Positions 37,386 through 46,648 of a stretch of DNA of 64,000 nt are shown one piece after another. The DNA lies in NCBI RefSeq assembly GCF_006740045.1, contig NZ_AP019749.1, forward strand, positions 4,297,001 to 4,361,000, written 5' to 3'. The DNA comes from Comamonas terrigena NBRC 13299 (GTDB taxonomy: Bacteria > Pseudomonadota > Gammaproteobacteria > Burkholderiales > Burkholderiaceae_C). How positions within the stretch are numbered: the first letter of the stretch is position 1; every line of letters starts with the position of its first letter. Under the pieces are notes generated by a model. That model saw only the letters and a program-made list of their open reading frames with translations. It was not told the DNA's origin and did no database searches. A program made the position numbers and the translations under genes.

Positions 37386-38474
37386 ATGTCTTTCAGTCCC
37401 CGCCCGCACACCCTCAGTGATTTCGACTTTGCTCTGCCCGAGCATCTGATTGCCCAACACCCTGCCGCCGAACGCAGCGCCTCGCGCCTGCTGGACGGCC
37501 GCCAGAGCCCTCCGGTGGACCGCGTGTTCAAAGAGCTGCCCGATCTGCTGCACGAAGGCGATCTGCTGGTCTTCAACGACACCAAGGTGGTCAAGGCCCG
37601 CGTGTTCGGAGAAAAAGCCAGTGGCGGCAAGCTGGAACTGCTGATCGAACGCGTGCTGGAAGGCAACGAGGTCGTGGCCCATATGAAGGTCAGCAAGAAG
37701 CCCCTGCCTGGCGCCAAGATCCATCTGCACGGCGGTCTGGGCAAGGGCGGCTTCGATGCCACGCTGCTGGGCCGCTGGCCCGATGAAAGCGGCCCGCTGT
37801 TCCGCTTTGCGCTGCAGGGCGCCCACAACGCCACCCCCTGGGATCTGATGGAGCAGTTCGGCCACCTGCCGCTGCCGCCCTACATCGCCCGCAACCAGAA
37901 CAGCGACGAAGACCCGGACGAAGCCGAGGACACCGAACGCTACCAGACCGTTTTCGCCAGCCACCCCGGCGCCGTCGCGGCGCCCACGGCAGCCCTGCAC
38001 TTCGACCAGGGCGTGCTGGATGCGCTGAAGGAGCGCGGCGTGGAGACCGCCTCAGTCACGCTGCACGTGGGGGCCGGCACCTTCCAGCCGGTGAAGGTGG
38101 AGAACATCGCCGAACACCAGATGCACAGCGAGTGGTACAACATTCCGCTGGGCACGCTGGCTGCGCTGGAGCGCTGCCGCCAGCGCCGTGGCCGCATCAT
38201 CGCCGTGGGTACCACCAGCGTGCGCACGCTGGAATCCTGGGCCCGCACCGGCCAGATCAGCGGCGACACCAACATCTTCATCACCCCGGGCTTCGAGTTC
38301 CGCGTGGTGGACTGCCTGATCACCAACTTCCACCTGCCCAAGAGTACGCTGATGATGCTGGTCAGCGCCCTGGCCGGCTACAAGCACGTGATGGAGCTGT
38401 ACCAGCATGCGGTGCAGAACGAGTACCGCTTCTTCAGCTACGGCGATTCGATGCTGCTGGAGCGCAAGCGCTGA
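37386..38474 (+). CDS. queA: S-adenosylmethionine:tRNA ribosyltransferase-isomerase
   Basis: A 362-residue QueA, transferring the ribosyl moiety of SAM to preQ1-tRNA in queuosine synthesis. Recognised by [67 protein letters not shown] and [19 protein letters not shown]. The ATG at 37386 ([15 protein letters not shown]) matches the family; the frame is open 58 codons further upstream without similarity. No preQ1 riboswitch is visible upstream. Confidence 0.97.
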   Translation: MSFSPRPHTLSDFDFALPEHLIAQHPAAERSASRLLDGRQSPPVDRVFKELPDLLHEGDLLVFNDTKVVKARVFGEKASGGKLELLIERVLEGNEVVAHMKVSKKPLPGAKIHLHGGLGKGGFDATLLGRWPDESGPLFRFALQGAHNATPWDLMEQFGHLPLPPYIARNQNSDEDPDEAEDTERYQTVFASHPGAVAAPTAALHFDQGVLDALKERGVETASVTLHVGAGTFQPVKVENIAEHQMHSEWYNIPLGTLAALERCRQRRGRIIAVGTTSVRTLESWARTGQISGDTNIFITPGFEFRVVDCLITNFHLPKSTLMMLVSALAGYKHVMELYQHAVQNEYRFFSYGDSMLLERKR

Positions 38475-38574
38475 GCCACCGCGGCGTTTGCCGATCGCCC
38501 CAGGGCGTCAAGCCCCCCTTGTCGCCCTGCATGCCTCCGCTCCGGAGCGGGGGCTCCCGGAGAAGCCGGCGCGC

Positions 38575-40251
38575 CTACTGCGGCACGCCCTTGCAGCCCC
38601 GCACGCGCGACAGCTGCATATGCTGCGGGGCCAGCAGCGCCACCAGGCCGCAGCCCAGCGACGCCTGCCACTGGACATAGTCGTGGCCGCTGACGAAGCT
38701 GCGCTGCATCACCCTCAGCCCGCGCGCGCGCAGCACGTCGCCCAGCTCGGCCGTGGTTTCCAGAATGCCGTCGCGCGCGCCCCGACCGCTTTCGAACAGG
38801 CCCGCATCAAGGTAGAAGCGCACGTTCGGCATGGGCGCGGGCAGCGTCTGCCAGGCCCGCTGCATCCAGCCCGGCGCTTCGCCCTCTGGTGCCCACCAGT
38901 AGGAGCCTGACATGCTCAGCACGTTGCCAAACAGCTCCGGGTGGGTCAGTCCCAGGTAGCTGGACACCAGTCCCCCATAGCTGCTGCCCGCCACCACGGT
39001 GCGGCGTGCCATCTGCCCCAGCCCCTGGGCCTGCACCCAGGGCATCAGTTCCTCGGCCATGAAGCGGGCGAACTGCGGGTTGGGTGGCAGCTCGTCCCCC
39101 CGGACCTCGGGACTGGCATTGCCCACGATCACCGCCGCCACCGGCGGCAGCAGGCCATTGGCCACCAGGTTGTCCAGAATGCGCGGCGTGGCCACGTCGT
39201 GCACATAGGCATGGGCGTCGAACAGCACCAGCAGCCCCTGCACGCCCTGCGCGCCCGCGCCCGCAGGCACATAGGTCCACACATCGCGCTCATTGCCCAG
39301 GATGGCGCTGTGCACCACATGGCGTGTCAGCGTGCCGCGCGGCACCCCGGCGCGTGCGGCGACCCAGGGCTGGGCAGGCGCCTGCGGCAGGCTCAGCACC
39401 GAGCGCCCCTGGTGGATGTCGTCCAGCCCGCCCCACGGGGCGGTGGGAAAGACCGCCGGGTTCAGCGGATCGCGCTGCAGTGTGGCCAGAATCATGCGCC
39501 GCTGCTGCCGCGTATCGGCAATCTGCGGCACATCCGGCGCCAGCCCATAGCTCAGGCGCGCGCGCGGATCCATCACCACGCTGGTCCACCAGACATCGCT
39601 GCCGGCCAGCTTCTGCAGCGGGTTGTGGTCGCCGCTGGGGCTGCCGAACAGGCGCACATTGGTGTTGCCCCGGTCGCGCCACACAAAGGTCACCAGCAGT
39701 TGGCCGTCCTGCCACGGCTCCACCAGCGGCGCACCCTGCCGCTGCACGGTCTGCCAGAACGCCTCGGTGCCAGCGCCGCCGGCCACGGCCTGCTCCAGCG
39801 CCTGCAGCTGCGGACCCATCGGCGTGTCCGCGGCAGACAGGGGTGCGGGCCCTTCGCTGGTCCAGGTCTGCAGCACCTGCAGGCCCGCCGTGGCCGGCAG
39901 GCCGGCCAGCACGGGCGTGGCCCACAGCTGTTCGTGCTGTGCACCCTGGGTACGCCACATGGCCGTCTGCACGCCCCGGCCGTTCTCGGCCAGGCGGCGC
40001 AGATGCAGCCCCTGGGCATCGCGCAGATCGACGTGCACGTTCTCCCCGGTGATGCGCAGCTGCACCACCTGGCCGGCGGGCACTTCCAGCGGCAGCCGCT
40101 GCCCTGCGGCGGCAACGGCGGTCTGCACCGTTTTTTTCAGCATCGGCTCCGGGCTGTTGTCCTGCGCCTCCGCCGCGCCAGCGAGCACCGCGCACAGGAC
40201 CCCGGCCAGGGCGAAGGGGGTGGGTTTCTGCAAAATTCTTTTCAAGGTCAT
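38575..40251 (-). CDS. Secreted Fes-like siderophore esterase
   Basis: A 558-residue alpha/beta hydrolase related to enterochelin esterase Fes. A Sec signal peptide with AEA-Q cleavage near residue 29 is visible. The N-terminal Fes-type sandwich domain contains VTFVWRDRGNTNVRLFG; the C-terminal esterase domain carries the nucleophile in GSSYGG (S424), a candidate acid D482 (YLDAGLFESG) and H523 (SGHDYVQW). It would cleave a ferric tri-catecholate ester. The signal places hydrolysis in the periplasm, as with P. aeruginosa PfeE, not the cytoplasm as in E. coli. It follows the receptor gene on the same strand. Confidence 0.87.
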   Translation of the reverse strand: MTLKRILQKPTPFALAGVLCAVLAGAAEAQDNSPEPMLKKTVQTAVAAAGQRLPLEVPAGQVVQLRITGENVHVDLRDAQGLHLRRLAENGRGVQTAMWRTQGAQHEQLWATPVLAGLPATAGLQVLQTWTSEGPAPLSAADTPMGPQLQALEQAVAGGAGTEAFWQTVQRQGAPLVEPWQDGQLLVTFVWRDRGNTNVRLFGSPSGDHNPLQKLAGSDVWWTSVVMDPRARLSYGLAPDVPQIADTRQQRRMILATLQRDPLNPAVFPTAPWGGLDDIHQGRSVLSLPQAPAQPWVAARAGVPRGTLTRHVVHSAILGNERDVWTYVPAGAGAQGVQGLLVLFDAHAYVHDVATPRILDNLVANGLLPPVAAVIVGNASPEVRGDELPPNPQFARFMAEELMPWVQAQGLGQMARRTVVAGSSYGGLVSSYLGLTHPELFGNVLSMSGSYWWAPEGEAPGWMQRAWQTLPAPMPNVRFYLDAGLFESGRGARDGILETTAELGDVLRARGLRVMQRSFVSGHDYVQWQASLGCGLVALLAPQHMQLSRVRGCKGVPQ

Positions 40252-40287
40252 GTCTGCTTCGTTGCCCTCGGCGTGGCCCTCTCCTGC

Positions 40288-40328
40288 ACCACAGCCCCGG
40301 CGCAGGGTATGCGCACCGGGGCTGTGGT
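40288..40328 (-). terminator. Large stem-loop between receptor and esterase genes
   Basis: A perfect 13-bp stem ACCACAGCCCCGG / CCGGGGCTGTGGT; the 15-nt loop contains a second 4-bp stem CGCA / TGCG. There is no U tract, so it may attenuate or act as an mRNA processing/stability element between two genes of one transcript. Confidence 0.55.
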
Positions 40329-40371
40329 CATGGCAATGCGCCGGACGAATTCACCCGGCGCAACATACGGT

Positions 40372-42549
40372 TCAGAAGTCCACCGTGGCCGACAGACGCA
40401 GCGTGCGCGGTGCACCCACGGTCATGAAGTTGTCGGCGAATGCCCCCGCCCAGTATTGGCGGTCAAACAGATTCTGCAGGTTGGCGCGCAGGGTGACGGG
40501 CTTGCCGCCCATGCGGGTGGCATAGCGCACCCCGGCGTCAAAACGCGTCCAGCTGGGCGCCTGGATGGTGTTGCTGGAATTGACCCACTGCGTACCGGTG
40601 TAGACCATGCGGCCGCTGACCGCCAGCCCCGGCACGGCGGCCACGGCATAGTCGGCCCCCAGATTCGCCGTCCAGCGCGGCACGCCATACATGTCCAGCC
40701 CGTCCTTGCTGCCGCCCTGGGTCTTGGTCTGCTTGGCCTGGGTGTAGGCCACGCCACCCAGCAGCGTCCACGCGGATGCGAGCTTGCCCGACACGGTCCA
40801 CTCCGCACCGCGGTTGCGCTGCTCGCCGTCATCCACCAGCGTGGGCAGCGTATCCCCCACGCGGGTCACCGAAATGGCGGAGGGCTTGCTGATCTGGAAC
40901 AGAGAGAAGGTGTGCGTCAGCCCGGCGTTCTGCCACTTGACCCCGGCCTCCATCTGCTTGGTCTGGTAGGGCTTCAGGGTCTCGCCAGCATTCGCGTACC
41001 CGGCGGCCACGGTGGTGCCTGCGCTCAGGCCTTCGATGTAGTTGGCGTACAGCGACAGATGCCCTCCCCAGGGCTTGGCCACAATGCCCAGCATGGGCGT
41101 GGTGGCCTGGGCGTCGTAGCCAGCCATCTTCTGCTCCACCTGCTGCAGGCGCAGACCGGCGGTGACGGCGAGCTTGCCATCGAGCATGTTCAGCGTGTCG
41201 GCCACGGCATAGCTGGTGATGACGTTGTCCTTTTCCTGCTTGTAGGCGGTCGCCTCGCTGCTGAACACCACCTTGTCGCTGGGCGCATACAGATCGCTCA
41301 CATAGCTGGCCGACGGCACGCCGCCCTTGGCATTCAGGCCACGCCCGCCTTCCTGGCGCAGCTGGTTCATGGACAGCACCAGTTCATGCGCCACCGCGCC
41401 GGTGCGGAACTTGCCGCGCACCCCCACATCCCCGGTGAGGTTCTTGGTGTAGCCATACTGGTTGTAGGTCTGGGTGTTCAGCGTGTGGCCGTCTTTTTGC
41501 AGAATGCCGCGCGTGCCGTTGAGCATGCCGGTGTATTCGTGCTCGGCCCAGCCCAGGCTGCCGTACACGCTCCAGGCGTCGTTCAGCTCGGCCGTACCGC
41601 GCAGCATCACGCCGTCACTTTGCTGCTCCGCCTGCATGCCGCGGAACTGGTTCAGCGAGGCATCCGGCGCGGCCACCATATGGCCCACCGTGGCAAAGCC
41701 CACCATCAGCGGGCTGCCATTGGCGATGGTGGAGCGGTAGCTGTAGGCGTCCAGCCCCAGCGTCCAGCGATCGCCCTGGTAGTCCATCGCCAGCGCACCC
41801 AGGCGCTTGCGGCGCTTCTGGTCGTCGACATCGGTTTCACCGCTGGCCATGCTGCCGTTGACACGGATGCCGAGCCGGCGCTCTTCCCCAAAGCGTCTGG
41901 ACACGTCGGCGTGCACACCGAACTGCGAACCCGTGGCGAACGAGGTGGTCAGCTGTGTGCGGTCATCGGCCGTGGGACGCTTGGTCACCACATTCACGAC
42001 ACCGCCCACGGCGCCGCCCGGCGCCATGCCGTTGAGCAGCGCGCCCGGGCCCTTGAGGACTTCGACACGCTCCAGCATTTCGGTGGGAATGTGCCCGTCG
42101 GGCGCCATGCCGTACAGGCCGTTGAGAGAGACATCGCTGGAATTCACCTCCAGCCCGCGGATGGTGTAGTTTTCGTAGGCGTGACCGGCATTGGTGGTGA
42201 AGCGCACCGAGGGGTCGTTTTCCAGCACCGCCGCCACCGTGGCGCTCTGCTGGTCGGCAATCACCTGCTGGGTGTAGCTGGTGATGTTGAACGGTGCATC
42301 CATCACATCGCGGTTGCCCAGCAGACCCAGGCCGGCGCCCTTGGCCACCTGCCCCCCTGCCGCCGGGGCAGGCAGCGTCTGCACATCCTGTGCCGAACGC
42401 ACGGTGACTTCCTTGAGCGTGGTGGTGGGCTCGTCCTGGGCCCGTGCGACGGTGGCACTCAGGCCCAGCACACCGGCCAAGGCCAGGACATGGGGAGACA
42501 GCAAGCCGCTGCGCGCAGCGGGGAACAGGGTGCGATGCGAAGGAGACAT
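40372..42549 (-). CDS. TonB-dependent ferric-siderophore receptor
   Basis: A 725-residue outer-membrane receptor. Signal peptide MSPSHRTLFPAARSG...ATVARAQ, a TonB-box-like stretch TLKEVTVRSA, a plug domain (~60-190, with VAAVLENDPSVRF and ERVEVLKGPGALLNG) and a 22-strand barrel ending in the outer-membrane C-terminal pattern LRLSATVDF. It belongs to the FhuA/FpvA-type siderophore receptors. The ATG at 42549 lacks a Shine-Dalgarno; a GC stem plus T6 lies between it and a Fur box at 42590. The ligand is probably a catecholate given the esterase. Confidence 0.93.
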   Translation of the reverse strand: MSPSHRTLFPAARSGLLSPHVLALAGVLGLSATVARAQDEPTTTLKEVTVRSAQDVQTLPAPAAGGQVAKGAGLGLLGNRDVMDAPFNITSYTQQVIADQQSATVAAVLENDPSVRFTTNAGHAYENYTIRGLEVNSSDVSLNGLYGMAPDGHIPTEMLERVEVLKGPGALLNGMAPGGAVGGVVNVVTKRPTADDRTQLTTSFATGSQFGVHADVSRRFGEERRLGIRVNGSMASGETDVDDQKRRKRLGALAMDYQGDRWTLGLDAYSYRSTIANGSPLMVGFATVGHMVAAPDASLNQFRGMQAEQQSDGVMLRGTAELNDAWSVYGSLGWAEHEYTGMLNGTRGILQKDGHTLNTQTYNQYGYTKNLTGDVGVRGKFRTGAVAHELVLSMNQLRQEGGRGLNAKGGVPSASYVSDLYAPSDKVVFSSEATAYKQEKDNVITSYAVADTLNMLDGKLAVTAGLRLQQVEQKMAGYDAQATTPMLGIVAKPWGGHLSLYANYIEGLSAGTTVAAGYANAGETLKPYQTKQMEAGVKWQNAGLTHTFSLFQISKPSAISVTRVGDTLPTLVDDGEQRNRGAEWTVSGKLASAWTLLGGVAYTQAKQTKTQGGSKDGLDMYGVPRWTANLGADYAVAAVPGLAVSGRMVYTGTQWVNSSNTIQAPSWTRFDAGVRYATRMGGKPVTLRANLQNLFDRQYWAGAFADNFMTVGAPRTLRLSATVDF

Positions 42550-42553
42550 GAAC

Positions 42554-42573
42554 AAAAAAGGCCCACACGGGCC
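42554..42573 (-). terminator. Terminator-like hairpin in the receptor leader
   Basis: Minus strand GGCCC-GTGT-GGGCC-TTTTTT, then GTTC and the receptor ATG. It is a minimal intrinsic terminator geometry placed between a Fur-controlled promoter and its gene. Confidence 0.6.
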
Positions 42574-42589
42574 AAGGAGTGATTTTTAA

Positions 42590-42604
42590 TGAGAATTATT
42601 ATCA
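42590..42604 (-). promoter_or_regulatory. Fur box of the siderophore receptor
   Basis: Minus strand TGATAAT-A-ATTCTCA matches the 7-1-7 Fur consensus TGATAATnATTATCA at all but one position. It predicts iron repression of the receptor gene. Confidence 0.88.
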
Positions 42605-42864
42605 CTCACGTTTTGTATCGGTGCGTGCATCCTGACCCAAACTTGAGAGGCGCACGCAGTCTTGCGCCGCCTCTCCCATCGGCCAGCGCTTTCCCGCTAC
42701 GCATCCCTGTCGGTGGGGTGTGGCTTGATACCGGCCGTACCTGCTACCAAAAAACAAGCACCGACGTGACTGCCAATGGCAGCCACCGTGCCAGCACCGC
42801 TACCAACCGCAGACACACTCGCTACACAGGCGCGGCGGTGCGCCCTCCCCCATGGGAACGGCCA

Positions 42865-43623
42865 TCACGCAAAGTAGTGGCACAAGCGCTGCCCCTGGAT
42901 CTCATGCACCGAGACGGGAATGCCGTAGAGCGCGCTCAGCACCTCGTTGCGCACCACGGTGGCAGGTGTGCCGATATAGGCCAGCTGCCCGTCCTTCATC
43001 GCCACGATGTGGTCGGCATAGCAACTGGCAAAGTTGATGTCGTGCAGCACCACGACCACGGTCTTGCCGCGCTCGTCCACCATGCGCCGCAGCAGCTTCA
43101 TCATGGTCACGGCATGGGCCATGTCCAGGTTGTTCAGCGGCTCATCCAGCAGAATGTAGGGGGTGTCCTGGCACAGCACCATGGCGATGTAGGCGCGCTG
43201 GCGCTGGCCGCCAGACAGCTCGTCCAGAAAGCGCTCGGCCAAATCCTGCAGGTGCAGGTATTCCAGTGCTTCGTCCACATGGCGCAGGTCGTCGGGCGTC
43301 ATGCGGCCCTTGCTGTGCGGAAAGCGGCCAAAACCCACCAGGTCGCGCACCGTCAGGCGCAGCGTGCTCTGGTTGTCCTGGCGCAGGATGGCCATCACAC
43401 GGGCCAGCGCATCGCTGGCCGTGGTGGTCACATCCAGTCCGGCCACGCTGGCGCTGCCGCTGCTGATCGGCATCAGGCGGCTGACCAGCGACAGCAGCGT
43501 GCTCTTGCCTGCCCCGTTGGGGCCGATGATGGCCGTGAATTGCCGCTCCGGAATCTGCACCGTCACACCGTGCAGCACGGTGGTGCTGCCATGGCGCTTG
43601 ACGATGTCGCGCGTCTCGATCAT
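42865..43623 (-). CDS. Ferric-siderophore ABC transporter ATPase (FecE/YclP type)
   Basis: A 252-residue ABC ATPase: Walker A IIGPNGAGKSTLLSL (~33-47), signature LSGGQRQRAYIAM, Walker B ILLDEPLNNLD, H-loop VLHDINFA. The subfamily is the iron-chelate importers (YclP, CeuD, FatE, FecE). Its ATG overlaps the preceding permease stop (ATGA). It powers the two FecCD-type permeases upstream. Confidence 0.92.
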   Translation of the reverse strand: MIETRDIVKRHGSTTVLHGVTVQIPERQFTAIIGPNGAGKSTLLSLVSRLMPISSGSASVAGLDVTTTASDALARVMAILRQDNQSTLRLTVRDLVGFGRFPHSKGRMTPDDLRHVDEALEYLHLQDLAERFLDELSGGQRQRAYIAMVLCQDTPYILLDEPLNNLDMAHAVTMMKLLRRMVDERGKTVVVVLHDINFASCYADHIVAMKDGQLAYIGTPATVVRNEVLSALYGIPVSVHEIQGQRLCHYFA

Positions 43624-44633
43624 TGCTTTCCCCTGCGCATCAGCAGCGCAATAAACACCAGGCCGCCGACAAATTCCACCACCACCGACAGCGCAGAATT
43701 GAAGCCCAGCAGCCGCTCCAGCACCACCTGGCCGCCCAGCAGCAGGACGGTTCCCCACAGCAGCACGGCCGGCAGCACCCAGGCGTGGCGGCGTGTCCCC
43801 ATCCACTGGTAGGCCATATTGGCCACCAGCAGACCGAAGAAGGTCACCGGCCCCACCAGCGCGGTCGATACCGCAACCATGGTGCAGACCACCAGCAGCA
43901 GCTGCAGCACCTGGCGGCGATAGTCCAGCCCCAGGTTGATGGCGGCATCCCGCCCCAGCGCCAGCACGTCCAGCACATGGCGGCGGCGCCAGAAGAAGCC
44001 ACCGCCCAGCAGCAGCAGGATGCCGGCAGGCAACAGCAACGGCGTCTGGATGGTGTTGAAATTCGCGAACATGCGGTCCTGCAGCGAGGCGAACTCGTTG
44101 GGATCGATCATGCGCATGGCAAAGCTGGTCAGGCTGCGAAACAGGATGCCCGCCACCATGCCCACCAGCAGCATCAGGTGCAGGCTGCTTGCCTGGCCCG
44201 CAAACAGCCAGCGCACCAGCAGCACGCTGAGCGCCACCATGCAGACAATCTCCAGCCCGAACTTGGGCACCATGCCCAGCGCCACCACGCCCACGGATCC
44301 CAGCACCAGCACCAGCGCCGCCTGCAGCAACTGGTAGAGCGCATCCAGGCCCATCACCGCCGGCGTCAGAATGGTGTTGTGCGTCACGGTCTGGAACACC
44401 ACGGTGGACATGCCCAGCGCACAGGCCACCACCACCATGGCCGCCAGCTTGGTGCCGCGGTGCTGCAGCACAAAGGCCCAGTCGGCCTCCACACCCACGG
44501 TCATGAACGCGGTCATGGCCAGCAGCGCCAGCACAGCCAGCAGCCCCAGCCGCACGGCAGGGCGCTGCCAGCGCACAGACTGCACAGGAGCCGGTTTTGC
44601 ATCCGCCACGGTGGCGGGATTCCAGGTCGGCAT
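43620..44633 (-). CDS. FecCD-family siderophore permease
   Basis: A 337-residue inner-membrane permease with about nine or ten helices, BtuC/FecCD family. It includes LGMSTVVFQTVTHNTILTPAVMGLDALY and VGPVTFFGLLVANMAY, the conserved gate and ATPase-coupling regions. It is the second permease of the operon, 3 bp after the first, and forms a heterodimer with it by family analogy (YclN/YclO). Confidence 0.93.
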   Translation of the reverse strand: MPTWNPATVADAKPAPVQSVRWQRPAVRLGLLAVLALLAMTAFMTVGVEADWAFVLQHRGTKLAAMVVVACALGMSTVVFQTVTHNTILTPAVMGLDALYQLLQAALVLVLGSVGVVALGMVPKFGLEIVCMVALSVLLVRWLFAGQASSLHLMLLVGMVAGILFRSLTSFAMRMIDPNEFASLQDRMFANFNTIQTPLLLPAGILLLLGGGFFWRRRHVLDVLALGRDAAINLGLDYRRQVLQLLLVVCTMVAVSTALVGPVTFFGLLVANMAYQWMGTRRHAWVLPAVLLWGTVLLLGGQVVLERLLGFNSALSVVVEFVGGLVFIALLMRRGKQ

Positions 44634-44636
44634 GCT

Positions 44637-45668
44637 TCAGCCCTCCCGCTTTCGCTGGTGCAGCAGGATGGCCAGGAACAGCGCACTGCCCACCACGCCC
44701 ATCACCGTGCCCACCGGAATTTCATAGGGCGCAATCACCAGGCGCCCCACCAGATCGCAGGCCAGCGTCAGCCCGGCGCCCGCCGCCGCCACCCACAGCA
44801 CACTGCGGCGCACGTTGTCACCCACCAGCAGGCGCACCACATTCGGCACGATCAGCCCCACGAAGGGAATGCTGCCCACCGTGACCACGATGCAGGCCGT
44901 GACCAGCGCCACCACGATCAGCCCCTGCCAGACCAGCGCCTTGTAGTTCAGTCCCAGGTTGGTGGCGAAGGATTCGCCCAGGCCCGCCACTGTGAAGCGG
45001 TCCGCCGCCAGACAGGCCACCACGGTGACCGCCAGCGACAGGTAGAGCATCTCGTAGCGGCCTTCGACGACGGCCGAAAAATCGCCGTTCGACCAGGCAC
45101 GCAGCGACTGGATCATGTCGTGCTGGTAGGCCAGGAAGGTGGTGCCCGCCTCGATCACGCCCGCCAGAATCAAGCCCACCAGCGGCACGATCCACGCCGT
45201 GCGCAGGCGGATGCGCGACAGTGCGCCAATGAACAGGCCGGTGCCCGCCAGCGCAAACAGCGCCGCCACGCCCATCTTGGCCATCACCGGCCAGTCCGGC
45301 GCCCACAGAATGCACACCAGCATGCCCAGCGTGGCCGACTCCACCGTGCCCACGGTGGATGGTTCCACAAAATGGTTGCGTGCCAGCATCTGCATCAGCA
45401 AGCCCGCCACCGCCATGGCCGAACCGGCCAGCACCAGGGCCAGTGTGCGCGGCACGCGCGAGTACATCAGCACCTGGGCCACCAGATCATCCTCGCTGCG
45501 GCTCCACAGCGTGTTCCAGGACACATCGCTGACGCCCACGGCCAAGCTGGCCATGGCCAGCGCCAGCAGGGCAATGGCGGCGGCGATGACCTTGGCACTG
45601 CCCCCGACCCATCCGGACGCGGGTGGCGAGGATGGATGGGTGCGGGGCGCCTTACTTGCCGAAAGCAT
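44637..45668 (-). CDS. FecCD-family siderophore permease
   Basis: A 343-residue FecCD permease: SRVPRTLALVLAGSAMAVAGLLMQMLARNHFVEPSTVGTVESA is the family signature near residue 75, and VGSIPFVGLIVPNVVRLLVGDN is the coupling loop. The ATG at 45668 (MLSASKAPRTHPSSPPAS) lies 17 nt inside the end of the binding-protein gene. The short Pro/Ser-rich N-terminus precedes the first helix. Confidence 0.92.
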   Translation of the reverse strand: MLSASKAPRTHPSSPPASGWVGGSAKVIAAAIALLALAMASLAVGVSDVSWNTLWSRSEDDLVAQVLMYSRVPRTLALVLAGSAMAVAGLLMQMLARNHFVEPSTVGTVESATLGMLVCILWAPDWPVMAKMGVAALFALAGTGLFIGALSRIRLRTAWIVPLVGLILAGVIEAGTTFLAYQHDMIQSLRAWSNGDFSAVVEGRYEMLYLSLAVTVVACLAADRFTVAGLGESFATNLGLNYKALVWQGLIVVALVTACIVVTVGSIPFVGLIVPNVVRLLVGDNVRRSVLWVAAAGAGLTLACDLVGRLVIAPYEIPVGTVMGVVGSALFLAILLHQRKREG

Positions 45669-46578
45669 CGGACAGCTGCTTGAGGTTCTCCCTGAGCGCG
45701 CCCGGACCGGCGTTGGACAGCAGATACCAGTTCGCCGCATTCAGGTACACGATATGCTGGTTGCGCCAGGCCTTGGTGGCATGCACCAGCTTGTTGTCCA
45801 GCAGCTTCTGGGCCGAAGCGCCTTCGCGGCTGATGGCCGCATCGCGGTCCAGCACCAGCATCCAGTCGGGGTTGGTCTTGAGCAGGTACTCGAAGGACAC
45901 GGCCTGGCCATGCTTGGAGACCTCGATCTTGTCCTTGATGGGCTGCACGCCAAACACTGTGTACAGCATGTCAAAGCGCGAGCCCGGGCCGTACACGCTC
46001 ATCTTGCCGCCATTGGTCATCAGCATCAGGGCCGAACCCTGCTTCTGTGCCTTGGACTTCACATCGGCGATTTCGGACTCGATCTGCTTGATCTCGGCCG
46101 CCCCCTTCTGCGGCACGCCGTACACGGCCGAGATGGCGCGGATGTTGCGGTAGATCTGCGTCAGCTGGTCACCGTCGCCGATCGTCACATCCAGCACGGG
46201 TGCGAACTTCTTGAGTTCATCGATCTTGGGCAGCGTGCGGTTGCCGGCAATGATCAGGTCGGGCTTGAGGGCCTTGATCTTTTCGTAATCGGGCTCGAAC
46301 AGGCTGCCGATCTGTGGGTACTTGGCGGCATCCTTGTAGCCCGCCAGCAACGGCGGCAGGGCCTGGTTGGGGACACCGTGCACCGCGCCGCCCAAGGTCT
46401 GGATGATGTCCAGCGCGCCCAGGTCATAGACCAGCACAGTCTTGGGCTGCAGCGGCATAGACACCTCACCGGTGTTGTCCTGCACCTTGACATTTGCCGC
46501 CTGCGCCGCCGACCACGACAGGGCCAATACCACACCCAAGCCCGCCAACGTCTGGCGGCGCGTCCACAAACCTTGCAT
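45652..46578 (-). CDS. Siderophore periplasmic binding protein (FatB/CeuE/YclQ type)
   Basis: A 308-residue TroA/FecB-fold binding protein. The N-terminus MQGLWTRRQTLAGLGVVLALSWSAAQA is a signal peptide with a twin-arginine-like RR, although Sec export is as likely. VLVYDLGALDIIQTLG and DYEKIKALKPDLIIAG are conserved in the FatB/YclQ/CeuE group, known for catecholate and mixed siderophores. ATG 46578 is preferred to ATG 46584 because AAAGGA sits 6 nt before it. It is first gene of the ABC operon, with a Fur box 56 bp upstream. Confidence 0.9.
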   Translation of the reverse strand: MQGLWTRRQTLAGLGVVLALSWSAAQAANVKVQDNTGEVSMPLQPKTVLVYDLGALDIIQTLGGAVHGVPNQALPPLLAGYKDAAKYPQIGSLFEPDYEKIKALKPDLIIAGNRTLPKIDELKKFAPVLDVTIGDGDQLTQIYRNIRAISAVYGVPQKGAAEIKQIESEIADVKSKAQKQGSALMLMTNGGKMSVYGPGSRFDMLYTVFGVQPIKDKIEVSKHGQAVSFEYLLKTNPDWMLVLDRDAAISREGASAQKLLDNKLVHATKAWRNQHIVYLNAANWYLLSNAGPGALRENLKQLSDAFGK

Positions 46579-46633
46579 ATCCATTCCTTTGCGATGCCTT
46601 CAAGAGGACCAAAAGCCCATCGAATCCATTTTA

Positions 46634-46648
46634 TGAGAATCATTCTCA
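46634..46648 (-). promoter_or_regulatory. Fur box of the siderophore ABC operon
   Basis: TGAGAAT-C-ATTCTCA, a perfect palindrome with two mismatches from the 7-1-7 Fur consensus. Iron repression of the binding protein-permease-ATPase operon is predicted. Confidence 0.87.

Larger units (their letters stand above)
42550..42864. other. Receptor control region and 3' flank of the ABC operon
   Basis: These 315 bp hold a terminator-like hairpin, a Fur box and, further out, an inverted repeat around 42645-42676 (GAGAGGCG...CGCCGCCTCTC). I see no gene and no clear terminator for the ABC operon that ends at 42865. Confidence 0.5.

Noticed and set aside
38941..42582. A 1213-codon open frame on the plus strand
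   Set aside because: It lies opposite the esterase and receptor genes. The translation is His/Gln/Arg-rich without any domain, as expected for the mirror frame of GC-rich codons.
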